Assembly: GCF_018325905.1 (NCBI RefSeq)
Contig: NZ_AP021901.1
Span: 5,208,001 to 5,272,000, forward strand
From: Pseudomonas sp. St316
GTDB taxonomy: Bacteria; Pseudomonadota; Gammaproteobacteria; Pseudomonadales; Pseudomonadaceae
Length of the DNA stretch: 64,000 nt
Direction of reading: 5' to 3'
Part shown: piece after piece, positions 26,036 through 35,487 of the stretch
Layout: each line of letters opens with the position of its first letter
Position numbering within the stretch: the first letter of the stretch is position 1
Position numbers and translations under genes: made by a program
Notes under the pieces: model-generated
What the model was told of the DNA's origin: nothing
What the model saw: the letters and a program-made list of their open reading frames with translations, nothing else
Database searches by the model: none

Positions 26036-26700
26036 TCAGATTCCAGGCAAGGCGTTGGTGACGGCTTTTCCTACAAACTCGTTGTAGCCAGAAACAATCA
26101 CGTATACCGCGAAATAGCAGAAGATCGCGGCGGATGCCCAATAGGAATACCGCAGCAGTTTATCCCCAACAATTTGCCGCCCTGGGTTGCGGCCAGGCAC
26201 AGGGCCGCGCACCACAACAACCCGGCGCAGAGAAAACCACTGAGGAACAGCGCCGAGCTGAGCAAGGTGCCACCACCCGAACGGGCGATAAGTGTGCCGC
26301 CCACCGCAGCGAACCAGAGGATGGCACTGGGCGATGACATGGCCAGGAAAATTCCGCGAAAGAACTCCTGGCGCGAGGAGTTGCCCTGCACCTCCAAGGT
26401 CTCGGCGAGCGCGGCACTATGGTAGATCGCCGAATGAATCATCTTCGCCGCGAAATACAGCAACAGCACCGAGCCACCGAGCCACAGCACCCAACGCACC
26501 GCCTCGTACTGCAGCAGGACGGTCATGCCCGCCAAGGCCAGGACGGCGTAGATCAGGTCACCCACGCAGGTGCCCAGGCCCAGGGCGAAACCCTGAAAGT
26601 AACCGCGCTGCATCGCCAGGGTGATCATCGCGATATTGGCCACGCCAATGTCCAGGCACAGGGAGAGACTCAGCAGGAAACCGCTGGAAAATTCCATCAT
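26036..26700 (-). pseudogene. LysE-family translocator with a C-terminal frameshift
   Basis: The frame from 26700 encodes a LysE-type exporter (MMEFSSGFLLSLSLCLDIGVANIAMI...) with about five membrane helices up to GGKLLG. After that the frame gives a non-membrane tail ending at 26098. If one base is added to the four-C run at 26164-26167, the protein continues as DKLLRYSYWASAAIFCYFAV...NALPGI with a last membrane helix, to the stop at 26036. This strongly suggests a single-base deletion in a homopolymer, either a real mutation or a sequencing error. As read, the protein is 200 residues and lacks the last helix. Confidence 0.8.
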
Positions 26701-26905
26701 TCATTCCGTTCGATTGGGGTATAGCGAATTCAACCGCCCGCAGCCATCGTTGAAGGCTGCGTGGCGAGGTAGACAGTGTCGTCGAAAATAGTTGCGCGCG
26801 GCTACTGGACAATCCGACATCCGCCCGATTATCTTGCGCCGCAGGCCACCGCAGTGGTCAACGTCGCTCGGACGGTTCCGGGCGCTCACGTATCTCGAGG
26901 CAACA

Positions 26906-28123
26906 ATGGCCGAACAAGGTTCGCCGCGCCGCTTTGCGCGCATCGATCGACTCCCCCCGTACGTATTCAATATCACTGCCGAGCTGAAGATGGCTGCGCG
27001 TCGGCGCGGCGAAGATATCATCGACTTGAGCATGGGTAACCCCGACGGCGCCACGCCCCCGCACATCGTGGAAAAGCTGGTCACCGTCGCCCAGCGCGAA
27101 GACACCCACGGCTATTCCACCTCCAAAGGCATCCCGCGCCTGCGCCGCGCCATTTCGCGCTGGTACAAGGATCGCTATGAGGTGGACATCGACCCGGAAA
27201 CCGAAGCCATTGTCACCATCGGTTCCAAGGAAGGCCTGGCCCACCTGATGCTGGCAACCCTGGACCAGGGCGACACGGTGCTGGTGCCCAACCCCAGCTA
27301 TCCGATCCACATCTATGGCGCGGTGATCGCCGGCGCCCAGGTACGTTCGGTGCCGCTGGTGCCCGGGGTGGATTTCTTCGACGAACTGGAGCGGGCCATC
27401 CGCGGCTCGATTCCCAAGCCGAAGATGATGATCCTTGGCTTCCCCTCCAACCCCACCGCCCAGTGTGTGGAACTGGATTTCTTCGAACGGGTCATCGCCC
27501 TGGCCAAGCAGTACGACGTGCTGGTGATCCACGACCTGGCCTACGCCGACATCGTCTACGACGGCTGGAAAGCCCCGTCGATCATGCAGGTGCCCGGCGC
27601 GAAAGACATCGCGGTGGAGTTCTTCACCCTGTCCAAAAGCTACAACATGGCCGGCTGGCGTATCGGTTTCATGGTCGGTAACCCGGAACTGGTCAACGCC
27701 CTGGCGCGAATCAAGAGCTACCACGACTACGGCACCTTCACCCCGTTGCAGGTGGCGGCCATTGCGGCCCTTGAAGGCGACCAGCAATGCGTGCGCGACA
27801 TCGCCGAGCAGTACCGCCAGCGCCGCAACGTACTGGTCAAGGGTCTGCATGAACTGGGCTGGATGGTGGAAAACCCCAAGGCGTCGATGTACGTCTGGGC
27901 CAAGATTCCCGAGGCCTACGCGCACCTGGGCTCACTGGAATTCGCCAAGAAGCTGTTGGCCGAAGCCAAGGTCTGCGTCTCGCCGGGAGTGGGGTTCGGG
28001 GAATATGGGGATGATCACGTGCGCTTCGCGCTGATCGAAAACCAGGACCGGATTCGCCAGGCGATCCGCGGGATCCGTGGGATGTTCAGGGCGGATGGGT
28101 TGGTCCACAAAACCAACGCCTGA
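26906..28123 (+). CDS. alaC: alanine transaminase (PLP-dependent class I/II aminotransferase)
   Basis: Transfers the amino group of glutamate to pyruvate to form alanine. 405 residues from [14 protein letters not shown], with GAGG five bases upstream; the longer open frame begins in non-coding-like sequence. PLP lysine Lys244 in [31 protein letters not shown] near the start and [10 protein letters not shown] in the middle are typical of AlaC. Monocistronic, followed by a REP doublet. Confidence 0.92.
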   Translation: MAEQGSPRRFARIDRLPPYVFNITAELKMAARRRGEDIIDLSMGNPDGATPPHIVEKLVTVAQREDTHGYSTSKGIPRLRRAISRWYKDRYEVDIDPETEAIVTIGSKEGLAHLMLATLDQGDTVLVPNPSYPIHIYGAVIAGAQVRSVPLVPGVDFFDELERAIRGSIPKPKMMILGFPSNPTAQCVELDFFERVIALAKQYDVLVIHDLAYADIVYDGWKAPSIMQVPGAKDIAVEFFTLSKSYNMAGWRIGFMVGNPELVNALARIKSYHDYGTFTPLQVAAIAALEGDQQCVRDIAEQYRQRRNVLVKGLHELGWMVENPKASMYVWAKIPEAYAHLGSLEFAKKLLAEAKVCVSPGVGFGEYGDDHVRFALIENQDRIRQAIRGIRGMFRADGLVHKTNA

Positions 28124-28151
28124 GACAAAATCCTGAGATCACCGCAAACCC

Positions 28152-28242
28152 GTGTGGGAGCGAGCTTGCTCGCGATAGTGGTATGACAGTCGGCGCAAGT
28201 GTCGACTGTCAGTTCCTCATCGCGAGCAAGCTCGCTCCCACA
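28152..28242. repeat. REP doublet (REPIN)
   Basis: Inverted pair of GTGGGAGCGAGCTTGCTCGC copies between the convergent alaC and gntT genes. Confidence 0.92.
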
Positions 28243-28261
28243 ATGGGTTATGTGCTGTGGC

Positions 28262-29614
28262 TTAGACCACCAGCGACAGCAACAGGATAAAGATCAACCC
28301 CACCACGGACAGGATGGTTTCCATCGCGGTCCAGGTCTTGAAGGTTTCGGCCACGGTCATGTTGAAGTACTGCTTGACCAGCCAGAAGCCCGCGTCATTG
28401 ACGTGGGACAGGATCAACGAACCGGCGCCAGTCGCCAGCACCAGCAGCTCACGGTTCACACCCGGCATCATCCCCACCACCGGCACCACGATCCCGGCAC
28501 CGGTAATGGTCGCCACCGTCGCCGAGCCTGTGGCAATGCGGATCACCGCAGCCACCAGCCACGCCAGCAGGATCGGCGAGATCTGCGCACTCACCGCCAT
28601 GTGACCGATCACATCACCCACACCGCTGGTCACCAGCATCTGCTTGAAACCACCACCAGCACCAATGATCAGGATGATCGCGGCGGTCGGCGCAAGGCTG
28701 GCGTCCAGCCATTTGAGCATCTGGTTGGCACCGATGCCCTGCTTGTAGCCGAAGGTGTACAGCGACAGCAGCAGCGCCAGCAGCAAGGCCGAGATCGGGT
28801 GGCCGATCATGTCCATCCAGGCGCGGAAGAGGTTGCCATCGGGCAGCGCCACGTCAGCGAAGGTCTTGAGCAGCATCAGGAATACCGGCGACAGCACGGT
28901 GATCAGGGTGATGCTGAAGCTTGGCAGCTCGGCGGCGTTCGTCTCGCGGGCCAGTTGGTCCACCAGCTCCTGGTTCGGATGGCCGGGGATGTGCTTGGCA
29001 ATGAACGTACCGAAGATCGGCCCGGCAATGATGGCGGTCGGCAGCGCTACGATCAGGCCATAGAGAATGGTCTTGCCGATGTCGGCACCAAATACGCCTA
29101 TCGCCAGCAGCGGCCCCGGGTGCGGTGGCACCAGGCCGTGGACCGCGGAAAGACCGGCCAACAGCGGGATACCGATCTTGATGATCGACACGCCGGTGCG
29201 ACGCGCAACGATGAACACCAGCGGGATCAGCAGCACGAAGCCGATTTCGAAGAACAGCGGGATGCCCACCAGGAAGGCGGCGAACATCATGGCCCACTGC
29301 ACCTTGTCCTTGCCGAAGGCGCGGATCAGGGTCTGGGCGATCTGATCGGCCCCGCCCGACTCGGCCATCATTTTGCCGAGCATCGTGCCCAGCGCCAGGA
29401 TGATGCCGACAAAGCCCAGCACGCCACCGAAGCCGTCCTGGAACGCCTTGATGATGGTGCCGGTCGGCATGCCCGACGTCAGGCCGAGGAACGCGGCAGC
29501 GATGGTCAGGGCAATGAACGGGTGGAATTTGAACTTGGTGATGAGGATGATGAGTCCGATCACCGTGACCACTGCATCAAGCAGCAGGAACGTCTCGTGG
29601 GACATGCCAAACAT
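28262..29614 (-). CDS. gntT: gluconate:H+ symporter, GntP family
   Basis: Inner-membrane gluconate permease. 450 residues with about 12-14 hydrophobic helices. Family motifs include PTGTIIKAFQDGFGGVLGFVG (about 50-70), GLSAVHGLVPPHPGPL and GSATVATITGAGI. The ATG has GGGAGACACCTCC-type ribosome sequence nearby and an AATAACAACAACAA stretch just upstream, expected for Hfq/Crc repression. An operator like those before gntK and gntR is in the 92-base gap to gntK. The gluconate kinase gene immediately upstream makes gluconate the likely substrate. Confidence 0.93.
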   Translation of the reverse strand: MFGMSHETFLLLDAVVTVIGLIILITKFKFHPFIALTIAAAFLGLTSGMPTGTIIKAFQDGFGGVLGFVGIILALGTMLGKMMAESGGADQIAQTLIRAFGKDKVQWAMMFAAFLVGIPLFFEIGFVLLIPLVFIVARRTGVSIIKIGIPLLAGLSAVHGLVPPHPGPLLAIGVFGADIGKTILYGLIVALPTAIIAGPIFGTFIAKHIPGHPNQELVDQLARETNAAELPSFSITLITVLSPVFLMLLKTFADVALPDGNLFRAWMDMIGHPISALLLALLLSLYTFGYKQGIGANQMLKWLDASLAPTAAIILIIGAGGGFKQMLVTSGVGDVIGHMAVSAQISPILLAWLVAAVIRIATGSATVATITGAGIVVPVVGMMPGVNRELLVLATGAGSLILSHVNDAGFWLVKQYFNMTVAETFKTWTAMETILSVVGLIFILLLSLVV

Positions 29615-29631
29615 GGGAGGTGTCTCCTGAT

Positions 29632-29645
29632 TTGTTGTTGTTATT
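29632..29645 (-). promoter_or_regulatory. CA-rich Hfq/Crc motif before gntT
   Basis: AATAACAACAACAA in mRNA sense, adjacent to the gntT ribosome site. Matches the AAYAAYAA pattern of catabolite-repressed Pseudomonas mRNAs. Confidence 0.7.
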
Positions 29646-29670
29646 GAAGCAGTTATTGGTTAGCCGTCGG

Positions 29671-29684
29671 GGTAGCGCTATCTT
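29671..29684 (-). promoter_or_regulatory. candidate GntR operator before gntT
   Basis: AAGATAGCGCTACC in the direction of gntT, a one-base variant of the box found twice between gntK and gntR. Confidence 0.68.
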
Positions 29685-29706
29685 TCTGACGCAAATTTTT
29701 TGAAAC

Positions 29707-30240
29707 TCAGCCGGCAAGCTTCAAACCATGGTCCAACCACCAGACGTAAGCCTGATGCGCCAACTCTTCAACGCTGTGGCTGGACGCATCCAGAGCCAGG
29801 GTCAGGGGCTCGCCGACAGGGGATTGAAGGGTGGCAAACTGGCTGTCGATCAGGGTCGACGGCATGAAATGGCCTGGACGATGAGAAACACGGTCGGCGG
29901 CCACTTCGGGGGTCAATTCAAGGAATACGAAGCCCAGGCCTGGCAAGGCGCTGCGCAGACGCTCGCGATAACTGTGCTTGAGGGCCGAGCAGGTCAGCAC
30001 CGGGCGCTCACCCGAGGCGTCGACACGGCGCAACTCATCGCACAGGCTGTCGAGCCAGCCGGCACGGTCGTCGTCGTTCAAGGGAATACCGGCGCTCATC
30101 TTCTGGATGTTGGCCGCAGGATGGAAAGTGTCGCCTTCGATGGCAGTGGCGCCGCTCAACTGGCACAGCGCCTGGCTGACGCAAGTTTTGCCGCAACCGG
30201 CAACGCCCATGATGACCAGGGCGGTGATGGGATTATTCAT
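29707..30240 (-). CDS. gntK: gluconokinase
   Basis: Phosphorylates gluconate to 6-phosphogluconate, feeding the Entner-Doudoroff pathway. 177 residues. Walker A GVAGCGKT at 12-19; the family motif EGDTFHPAANIQKMSAGIPL (about 35-54) and LTCSALKHSYRERLR follow. It precedes gntT by 92 bases on the same strand and is divergent from gntR, with an operator-like box 18 bases upstream of the ATG. Confidence 0.95.
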   Translation of the reverse strand: MNNPITALVIMGVAGCGKTCVSQALCQLSGATAIEGDTFHPAANIQKMSAGIPLNDDDRAGWLDSLCDELRRVDASGERPVLTCSALKHSYRERLRSALPGLGFVFLELTPEVAADRVSHRPGHFMPSTLIDSQFATLQSPVGEPLTLALDASSHSVEELAHQAYVWWLDHGLKLAG

Positions 30241-30257
30241 GTAACACCTCAGCGCGC

Positions 30258-30272
30258 AGACAGCGCTACCTT
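30258..30272. promoter_or_regulatory. candidate GntR operator before gntK
   Basis: AGACAGCGCTACCTT, centred on the palindromic core AGCGCT. Identical to the box at 30408. Confidence 0.75.
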
Positions 30273-30407
30273 TGCCAGTTATGACACCGCAGCAAAAGCA
30301 GAAGTTGCCGACGCCTTCTTGTCATTTTTGTGGTTGCAGCATGTTCGTTCACGACACCAGCACACGGGGATCAGGCAAACCCCACTTACGCATTTGCAGC
30401 CGCGTCG

Positions 30408-30422
30408 AGACAGCGCTACCTT
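30408..30422. promoter_or_regulatory. candidate GntR operator before gntR
   Basis: AGACAGCGCTACCTT, an exact copy of the box 150 bases away. It lies 34 bases before the gntR ATG, consistent with autorepression. Confidence 0.75.
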
Positions 30423-30455
30423 AGTACCTTGATTTTTGTTTGGCAAGCCGCCCTG

Positions 30456-31487
30456 ATGACCGCCCCTAAAAACGATAAGAATACTCGCACCACCGGTCGC
30501 CCTACGCTCAACGAAGTCGCACGCTTGGCCGGTGTCAGTCCCATCACCGCCTCCCGTGCCCTGCGTGGCGTCAGCACCGTCGCCTCGGAACTGGTGGAAA
30601 AAGTCCGCCAGGCCGCCGTCGAGCTCAACTACGTCGTCAACCCCGCCGCCCGCGCCTTGGCTTCGGCCCAGAGCCATTCAGTGGTCGTGCTGGTGCCGTC
30701 GTTGTCCAACCTGTTGTTCATCGACACCCTGGAAGCCATTCATCGGGTGCTGCGACCCAAGGGCTTCGAAGTGGTGATCGGCAACTACCACTATTCCCGG
30801 GACGAAGAAGAAGACCTGTTGCGCAACTACATGGCCTATCAGCCGCGGGGTTTGCTGTTGACCGGTTTCGACCGCACCGAAAGCGCCCGGCGCATGATCG
30901 AGGCCAGCAATATCCCCTGCGTATACATGATGGAGCTGGACCCCGACGCGGGGCTCAACTGCGTCGGCTTTTCCCAGCTCAAGGCCGGCGAAACAGCCGC
31001 CGAGCACCTGATTTCCAAAGGCCGCAAGCGCCTGGCCTACATCGGCGCGCAACTGGATCAGCGCACCTTGTTGCGCGGCGAAGGTTTTCGTCGCGCCCTG
31101 CAGAATGCCGGGTTGTACGACCCGGATCTGGAAGTGCTGACGCCGCGCCCATCATCGGTAGGCCTGGGCGGCGAGTTGTTCCTGCAGTTGCTGGACAGCC
31201 ACCCGGACGTCGATGCGATCTTTTTCGGCAACGACGACCTGGCCCACGGCGCCTTGTTCGAGGCCCTTCGCTGCGGCATCAAGATTCCCGAGCAGGTTTC
31301 GGTGCTGGGCTTCAACGACCTGCCCGCCTCAGCCCACATGGTGCCGCGCCTGAGCAGCATCAGCACGCCAAGGGAAGCCATCGGCCGTCGCGCCGCCGAG
31401 CAAATGCTGACGTTGATGGCTGGCAACCGCATCGCGCAGCCAGTGGTGGACATGGGCTTTGAGCTCAAGGTCCGCGAAAGCACCTGA
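30456..31487 (+). CDS. gntR: LacI-family gluconate regulator
   Basis: Repressor expected to be relieved by gluconate or 6-phosphogluconate. 343 residues from MTAPKNDKNTRTTGRP; the start is placed just before the LacI HTH (PTLNEVARLAGVSPITASRAL, about 16-36). The periplasmic-binding-protein-like effector domain follows (SHSVVVLVPSLSNLLF onward). Divergent from gntK, with two identical operators in the shared region, so it probably regulates itself and gntK-gntT. Confidence 0.93.
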   Translation: MTAPKNDKNTRTTGRPTLNEVARLAGVSPITASRALRGVSTVASELVEKVRQAAVELNYVVNPAARALASAQSHSVVVLVPSLSNLLFIDTLEAIHRVLRPKGFEVVIGNYHYSRDEEEDLLRNYMAYQPRGLLLTGFDRTESARRMIEASNIPCVYMMELDPDAGLNCVGFSQLKAGETAAEHLISKGRKRLAYIGAQLDQRTLLRGEGFRRALQNAGLYDPDLEVLTPRPSSVGLGGELFLQLLDSHPDVDAIFFGNDDLAHGALFEALRCGIKIPEQVSVLGFNDLPASAHMVPRLSSISTPREAIGRRAAEQMLTLMAGNRIAQPVVDMGFELKVREST

Positions 31488-31646
31488 GCCTGCGCGCCAG
31501 TGCGGTCGATCCATGCCGCCCGCCGGCAAGGGTTGGCCGCCCAGCTCGCCGCGTGCCTGCCCACAAGCCCTGAAATAGGGGCCTTGCGGCGACGGCATGG
31601 GAATTGCTCCTGCCCATCGCTCAGCCATTACCCACAGGTGTTCATC

Positions 31647-32201
31647 ATGTTGGTCAGCGCAAAACAGCAAGCGATGGTCTTGCCGCTCAAACGCCCGGGC
31701 GAAGATCCCACCGCCGAAGCCGCCAGCGGGCTGCAAAGTGCCGCGTTGCAGGCCTTGCGCGATAACGTCCAGGCCCAGGCCAGCCAGGGCAGTGCCCAGG
31801 TCCAGGACTCCTTCACCCGAAAAACCACGCAACAGGTCAACGCCGCCACGGCCATTAGCGACAAGGTGGACGAAGCGTTCGCCAAGACCCGCGTGCAATT
31901 GCAAACCACGGCTCCGTCAACGACCGAAGAAACCACGACACAAGATGGTTCTGCGACGGCAGAATTCAAGGACTACATGAGCAAGACGCCCGAAGAGCGC
32001 CTGCGCGACAGCATTCTCAAAGAGATGGGCATTAGCGAGGAAGAGTTCAAGGCGATGCCGCCCGAGAAGCAGATGGCGGTCAGCCAGGAGATTGCCCAGC
32101 GCATGCAGGACAAGTCGGCGATGGCACAAGTGGAAAAGGCCCAGCAGAACCGCACCGACGACAAAGCCTCGGCCACGGACATGTTTCTCGCCTCGCTTTA
32201 A
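31647..32201 (+). CDS. conserved Pseudomonas protein of unknown function
   Basis: 184 residues from MLVSAKQQAMVLPLKRPG; AGGTG precedes this ATG, and the upstream extension of the frame looks non-coding. The protein is hydrophilic, Ala/Gln/Thr-rich and mainly helical, with no signal peptide or membrane helix. The most conserved-looking stretch is KTPEERLRDSILKEMGISEEEFKAMPPEKQ (about 111-140). Not assigned to any named family. It is 160 bases downstream of gntR and may be co-transcribed. Confidence 0.72.
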   Translation: MLVSAKQQAMVLPLKRPGEDPTAEAASGLQSAALQALRDNVQAQASQGSAQVQDSFTRKTTQQVNAATAISDKVDEAFAKTRVQLQTTAPSTTEETTTQDGSATAEFKDYMSKTPEERLRDSILKEMGISEEEFKAMPPEKQMAVSQEIAQRMQDKSAMAQVEKAQQNRTDDKASATDMFLASL

Positions 32202-32279
32202 GCCTCGGCGCATTGCGCAGCGTTTGAGCTGGGGTCAGCGCCCCAGCTCAAAACTGAGGTCAGCGGAGGCATTATCGGC

Positions 32280-32390
32280 TCAATGACCGAACAGGTTCAC
32301 CTTCTTGGTTTTTTTGTCGGCGCGCTTTTCATCGGCAGTCTTCGCCGGTTTTTTCTTTGCCGCTTTTTTTGAATCCATGCCTTTGGACAT
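32280..32390 (-). CDS. 36-residue Lys/Ala-rich protein of unknown function
   Basis: MSKGMDSKKAAKKKPAKTAD... ending KKTKKVNLFGH. GGAG lies eight bases before the ATG at 32390. About 40% lysine, so it may bind nucleic acid. Longer in-frame starts upstream would overlap the divergent GNAT gene and are unlikely. Similar very short basic proteins occur in pseudomonads but I know no function. Confidence 0.6.
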   Translation of the reverse strand: MSKGMDSKKAAKKKPAKTADEKRADKKTKKVNLFGH

Positions 32391-32492
32391 GATACGTACT
32401 CCAGTCATACGGGATGTGAAGTCAGGTATACACCTATCGTCGCACCTGCGTTCTTTTATAATCGCCCTCCCCTTATCGCCCACGACCCTGTC

Positions 32493-32912
32493 ATGTCCGA
32501 AATCCATTACGCAGCGCTCGAAGCATCGCTCTGGCCGCTGATGAACAAGTTTTATCGCGCCCACCAATCCTCGATGAAAGCCGTGCGTGACGCGCAGCTT
32601 TGGGTGGCGCGACGCGATCAGATCGTCGCCGCCCTGTGCCTGCGGCCGGTGTCGGGCGGGCATTGGTTGACAGGGTTGTTCGTCGACCCGGCGTACCGCG
32701 TACAAGGCATCGCCGCGCGGCTGATCGCCGAAGCGGTGAACGGCGTGAATGAGCCGGTGTGGCTGTTCTGCCACCCGGACTTGCGCGGTTTTTATGAGCG
32801 GCGTGGTTTCAGCTTCGACCCCGAACTGCCCTATGCGATGGCTGAGCGCCTGAGCCGGTATGCGCGCAGCAAGCCGATGATTGCGATGGGGTTGGCGCCT
32901 GCAAAACCTTAA
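32493..32912 (+). CDS. GNAT-family N-acetyltransferase
   Basis: 139 residues. The N-terminal half carries WVARRDQIVAALCLRPVSGG; motif A is LFVDPAYRVQGIAARLIAEAV (about 68-88, V-x-x-x-G-I-A variant), followed by FCHPDLRGFYERRGF (motif B, about 95-109). A small stand-alone acetyltransferase with unknown substrate. Followed by a REP doublet. Confidence 0.85.
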   Translation: MSEIHYAALEASLWPLMNKFYRAHQSSMKAVRDAQLWVARRDQIVAALCLRPVSGGHWLTGLFVDPAYRVQGIAARLIAEAVNGVNEPVWLFCHPDLRGFYERRGFSFDPELPYAMAERLSRYARSKPMIAMGLAPAKP

Positions 32913-32928
32913 AGATCAACACAGCCCA

Positions 32929-33019
32929 CTGTGGGAGCGAGCTTGCTCGCGATGGCGTCAGGTCAGTTGCACCAAGGGTGGCTGACGCACCGCAATCGCG
33001 AGCAAGCTCGCTCCCACAG
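32929..33019. repeat. REP doublet (REPIN)
   Basis: Inverted pair of GTGGGAGCGAGCTTGCTCGC copies between the convergent GNAT and def genes. Confidence 0.92.
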
Positions 33020-33036
33020 GGTTTGGGCGTGGGGGA

Positions 33037-33576
33037 TCAATCGTCAGCCGTGGGGTCCAGGTCGGGAAACATCACCTCGGTAAACCCGAATTTGCTGAAA
33101 TCACTGATGCGCGAAGGGTACAAGCGCCCGATCAGGTGATCGCATTCATGCTGCACCACCCGCGCATGAAAGCCCGACGCGTAACGCACGATCGGCTCGC
33201 CCTTGGGATCGAAGCCTTCGTAGCGGATGTGCTGGTAGCGCTCGACCGCACCGCGCAGGCCCGGCACCGACAGGCAACCTTCGAAGCCCTCTTCCATCTG
33301 CGGGCCCAGTGGAGTGATCAGCGGGTTGATCAAGATGGTCTGGGGCACCGCCTCGGCGTCGGGATAACGTTCACTGTGCTCGAAGCCGAAGATCACCAGT
33401 TGCAGGTCCACGCCGATCTGTGGCGCCGCCAGGCCGACACCGCCGACGCTTTCCATGGTCTGGAACATGTCGTCGATCAACTGCCACAACGCTGGGCTGT
33501 CGAACATGTCGACAGGCACCGGTGGGGCGATGCGCAGCAGGCGTTCATCGCCCATTTTGAGGATTTCACGGATCAT
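33037..33576 (-). CDS. def: peptide deformylase
   Basis: Removes the formyl group from nascent proteins. 179 residues with the three catalytic motifs intact: [10 protein letters not shown] (46-55), EGCLSVPG with the metal-binding Cys101, and HECDH (143-147). It is not next to fmt, the usual partner, so it is likely the second deformylase gene of the genome. Its ATG overlaps the stop of the YihY gene by four bases (ATGA), so the two are translationally coupled. Confidence 0.93.
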   Translation of the reverse strand: MIREILKMGDERLLRIAPPVPVDMFDSPALWQLIDDMFQTMESVGGVGLAAPQIGVDLQLVIFGFEHSERYPDAEAVPQTILINPLITPLGPQMEEGFEGCLSVPGLRGAVERYQHIRYEGFDPKGEPIVRYASGFHARVVQHECDHLIGRLYPSRISDFSKFGFTEVMFPDLDPTADD

Positions 33577-34523
33577 GGTCGGGCTTCGTCAGGTTGGGTA
33601 TGAGGGATGGAATGGTCGCGGCCCAGGCCCGACACATGCTGCTTTTCGTGCTCGCCCGCGCTCTTTTCACCTGGGTTCTTGCCCTCGGTGGACATGTGCT
33701 CGATCACCGCATTCATCTCCGCGCCGAGCAACAGCACCGCCGCAGAAATATAGAAATACAGCAACAACACAATGATCGCACCGATGCTGCCATACATGGC
33801 GTTGTAGTTGGCAAAGGTCTTGACGTAAAACGCGAAGCCCAGGGAGGCAATGATCCACACCACCACCGCCAGCACCGACCCCGGCGTGATGAAGCGAAAC
33901 TCCTGCTTGACGTCGGGCATCACGTAATAGATCAGCGCCACGGCCACCATCAGCAAGATCACGATCACCGGCCAGCGCACGATGGTCCAGAGCGTGACGA
34001 TGAACTCCTCCAGGCCGACCTGGGCCGCGATCCAGCCCATCACCTGTGGCCCGAGCACCATCAGCGCTGCAGCGGCCAGCAGCATGCCGGCGATGCCGAC
34101 CGTGTAGAAGATCGACAGCGGAAAGCGCTTCCAGGCCGGGCGGCCTTCCACCACATCGTAGGCGGCGTTCATCGCGCTCATCATCAGCCGCACGCCCGCC
34201 GAGGCGGTCCACAACGCAATGACGATACCCACCGACAGCAACCCGCCCTTGGATTGCTGGAGCTGGTCGATCACCGGATTGACCTGCTCCAGAGCCTGGG
34301 GCGGCAGCACCAGTTCCGATTGCAGACGCAGCCAGGAGAAGAAGTCCGGCAGGTGCAGGAAGCCGATCAATGCGATCAAAAAGAGAATGAAAGGAAACAG
34401 CGAAAACAGCATCTGGTACGCCAATGCCGAGGCGTAGGTCGACATCTCGTCGTCGAGAAACTCGGTTACGGTGCGCATCATCACACGATGCAAGGGTAAG
34501 CCTTTCAAGGCTGGGAACATCAT
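33573..34523 (-). CDS. YihY/BrkB-family inner-membrane protein
   Basis: 316 residues from [22 protein letters not shown] lies five bases before this ATG. Six to seven hydrophobic helices and the family motif [21 protein letters not shown] (about 29-49) are present, with [19 protein letters not shown] further on. The C-terminal tail is hydrophilic ([17 protein letters not shown]). The family is often labelled 'ribonuclease BN' by mistake; the real role is unclear. It is upstream of and coupled to def. Confidence 0.88.
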   Translation of the reverse strand: MMFPALKGLPLHRVMMRTVTEFLDDEMSTYASALAYQMLFSLFPFILFLIALIGFLHLPDFFSWLRLQSELVLPPQALEQVNPVIDQLQQSKGGLLSVGIVIALWTASAGVRLMMSAMNAAYDVVEGRPAWKRFPLSIFYTVGIAGMLLAAAALMVLGPQVMGWIAAQVGLEEFIVTLWTIVRWPVIVILLMVAVALIYYVMPDVKQEFRFITPGSVLAVVVWIIASLGFAFYVKTFANYNAMYGSIGAIIVLLLYFYISAAVLLLGAEMNAVIEHMSTEGKNPGEKSAGEHEKQHVSGLGRDHSIPHTQPDEARP

Positions 34524-34697
34524 GTGCGTCTCCTTTCGCCGCAAAAAAGGAAGGTCGCTTGGCGACTCACGGGTTGTTATGCAAGACAAAAGTAACCTGT
34601 TTGGCGACTTTGGAACAATTTCCCCTCCGCAAGTTCGAGCCGACATGAGAACGGCCACCCGCGGATGGCCGTTCCAATCGTCTTGTCAGCAGGCTGG

Positions 34698-34889
34698 TTA
34701 CGCTTTATCGACGCCTTTTTTGAGCGCGTCCTTGGCTTTGCCCACGGTTTGCTGCGCCTCGCCTTTCTTCTCTTGGACCACGCCCTCGGCGCGCATGCGG
34801 TCATTGTCCGTGGCCTTGCCCACGCCTTGCTTGATATTGCCGACAGCTTCGTTGGCAACGCCTTTCACTTTATCGCTCGTGCTACCCAT
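34698..34889 (-). CDS. CsbD-family stress-response protein
   Basis: 63 residues from [27 protein letters not shown] is seven bases before the ATG. The repeated amphipathic KxKGxANExxGxxK pattern occurs twice, which defines CsbD-like proteins (often osmotic or general-stress induced). No signal peptide. Alone on the minus strand upstream of yihY, with about 170 bases between. Confidence 0.88.
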   Translation of the reverse strand: MGSTSDKVKGVANEAVGNIKQGVGKATDNDRMRAEGVVQEKKGEAQQTVGKAKDALKKGVDKA

Positions 34890-35085
34890 GATGTGTCTCC
34901 TGTGAACAACAATACGAAGAGTCATTACACAAGGGTTGACTGGGGCCGTTTGCGGGGAGTTTCATTTTTTTCAGCGGCCCATTTCATCGCCGAATGCAGG
35001 TTGCGCTTTATGTTTGCCGATCAAGCCCCGAGAATGCCCCACGTATTCAGGCCGAGGCCTGAAGCTCCAACCCCGTAGGAACGTT

Positions 35086-35463
35086 ATGAAACTCGATAAA
35101 AAACAGGCCATCGCCCGCAGGAACCAGGAACTGGGTGGCGCCGTACTGGGCGTCAACAACTGCCACTTCAGCGAATTGAACCGCAACCGCAACATCTTCT
35201 GGTTCGATATCCCGGTGGCGCGCCTGGCCATCGGTCAATACGAATGGATTCACCTGCTGCTGCACACGCCGGCCACCGATGAGCTGTTGCACCTGAAGGT
35301 GCCGACTGTTTTCCTTCGGGAAAAGATGGAAGGCCTGGAAGTGCGCAACCAAGGCAAACGCAAGGCAGCCCTGAGCCTGGAACTGAGTGCTGATAAAGAC
35401 TCGTACTTGCAGGACATGCGGCCCGGTGGCACCAACGTGGATTTTGCGCAGTTCAGGTTGTAA
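35086..35463 (+). CDS. conserved hypothetical protein next to fadD1
   Basis: 125 residues from MKLDKKQAIARRNQELGG; GTAGGA is five bases before the ATG. A mixed alpha/beta soluble protein with a conserved-looking core NIFWFDIPVARLAIGQYEWIHLLL (about 44-67) and a C-terminal SYLQDMRPGGTNVDFAQFRL. No recognised catalytic motif. It is convergent with fadD1, a position also occupied by a hypothetical protein in P. aeruginosa as I recall. Function unknown. Confidence 0.75.
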   Translation: MKLDKKQAIARRNQELGGAVLGVNNCHFSELNRNRNIFWFDIPVARLAIGQYEWIHLLLHTPATDELLHLKVPTVFLREKMEGLEVRNQGKRKAALSLELSADKDSYLQDMRPGGTNVDFAQFRL

Positions 35464-35487
35464 GCCTGAATGTGCTCCCGCTGGGCC

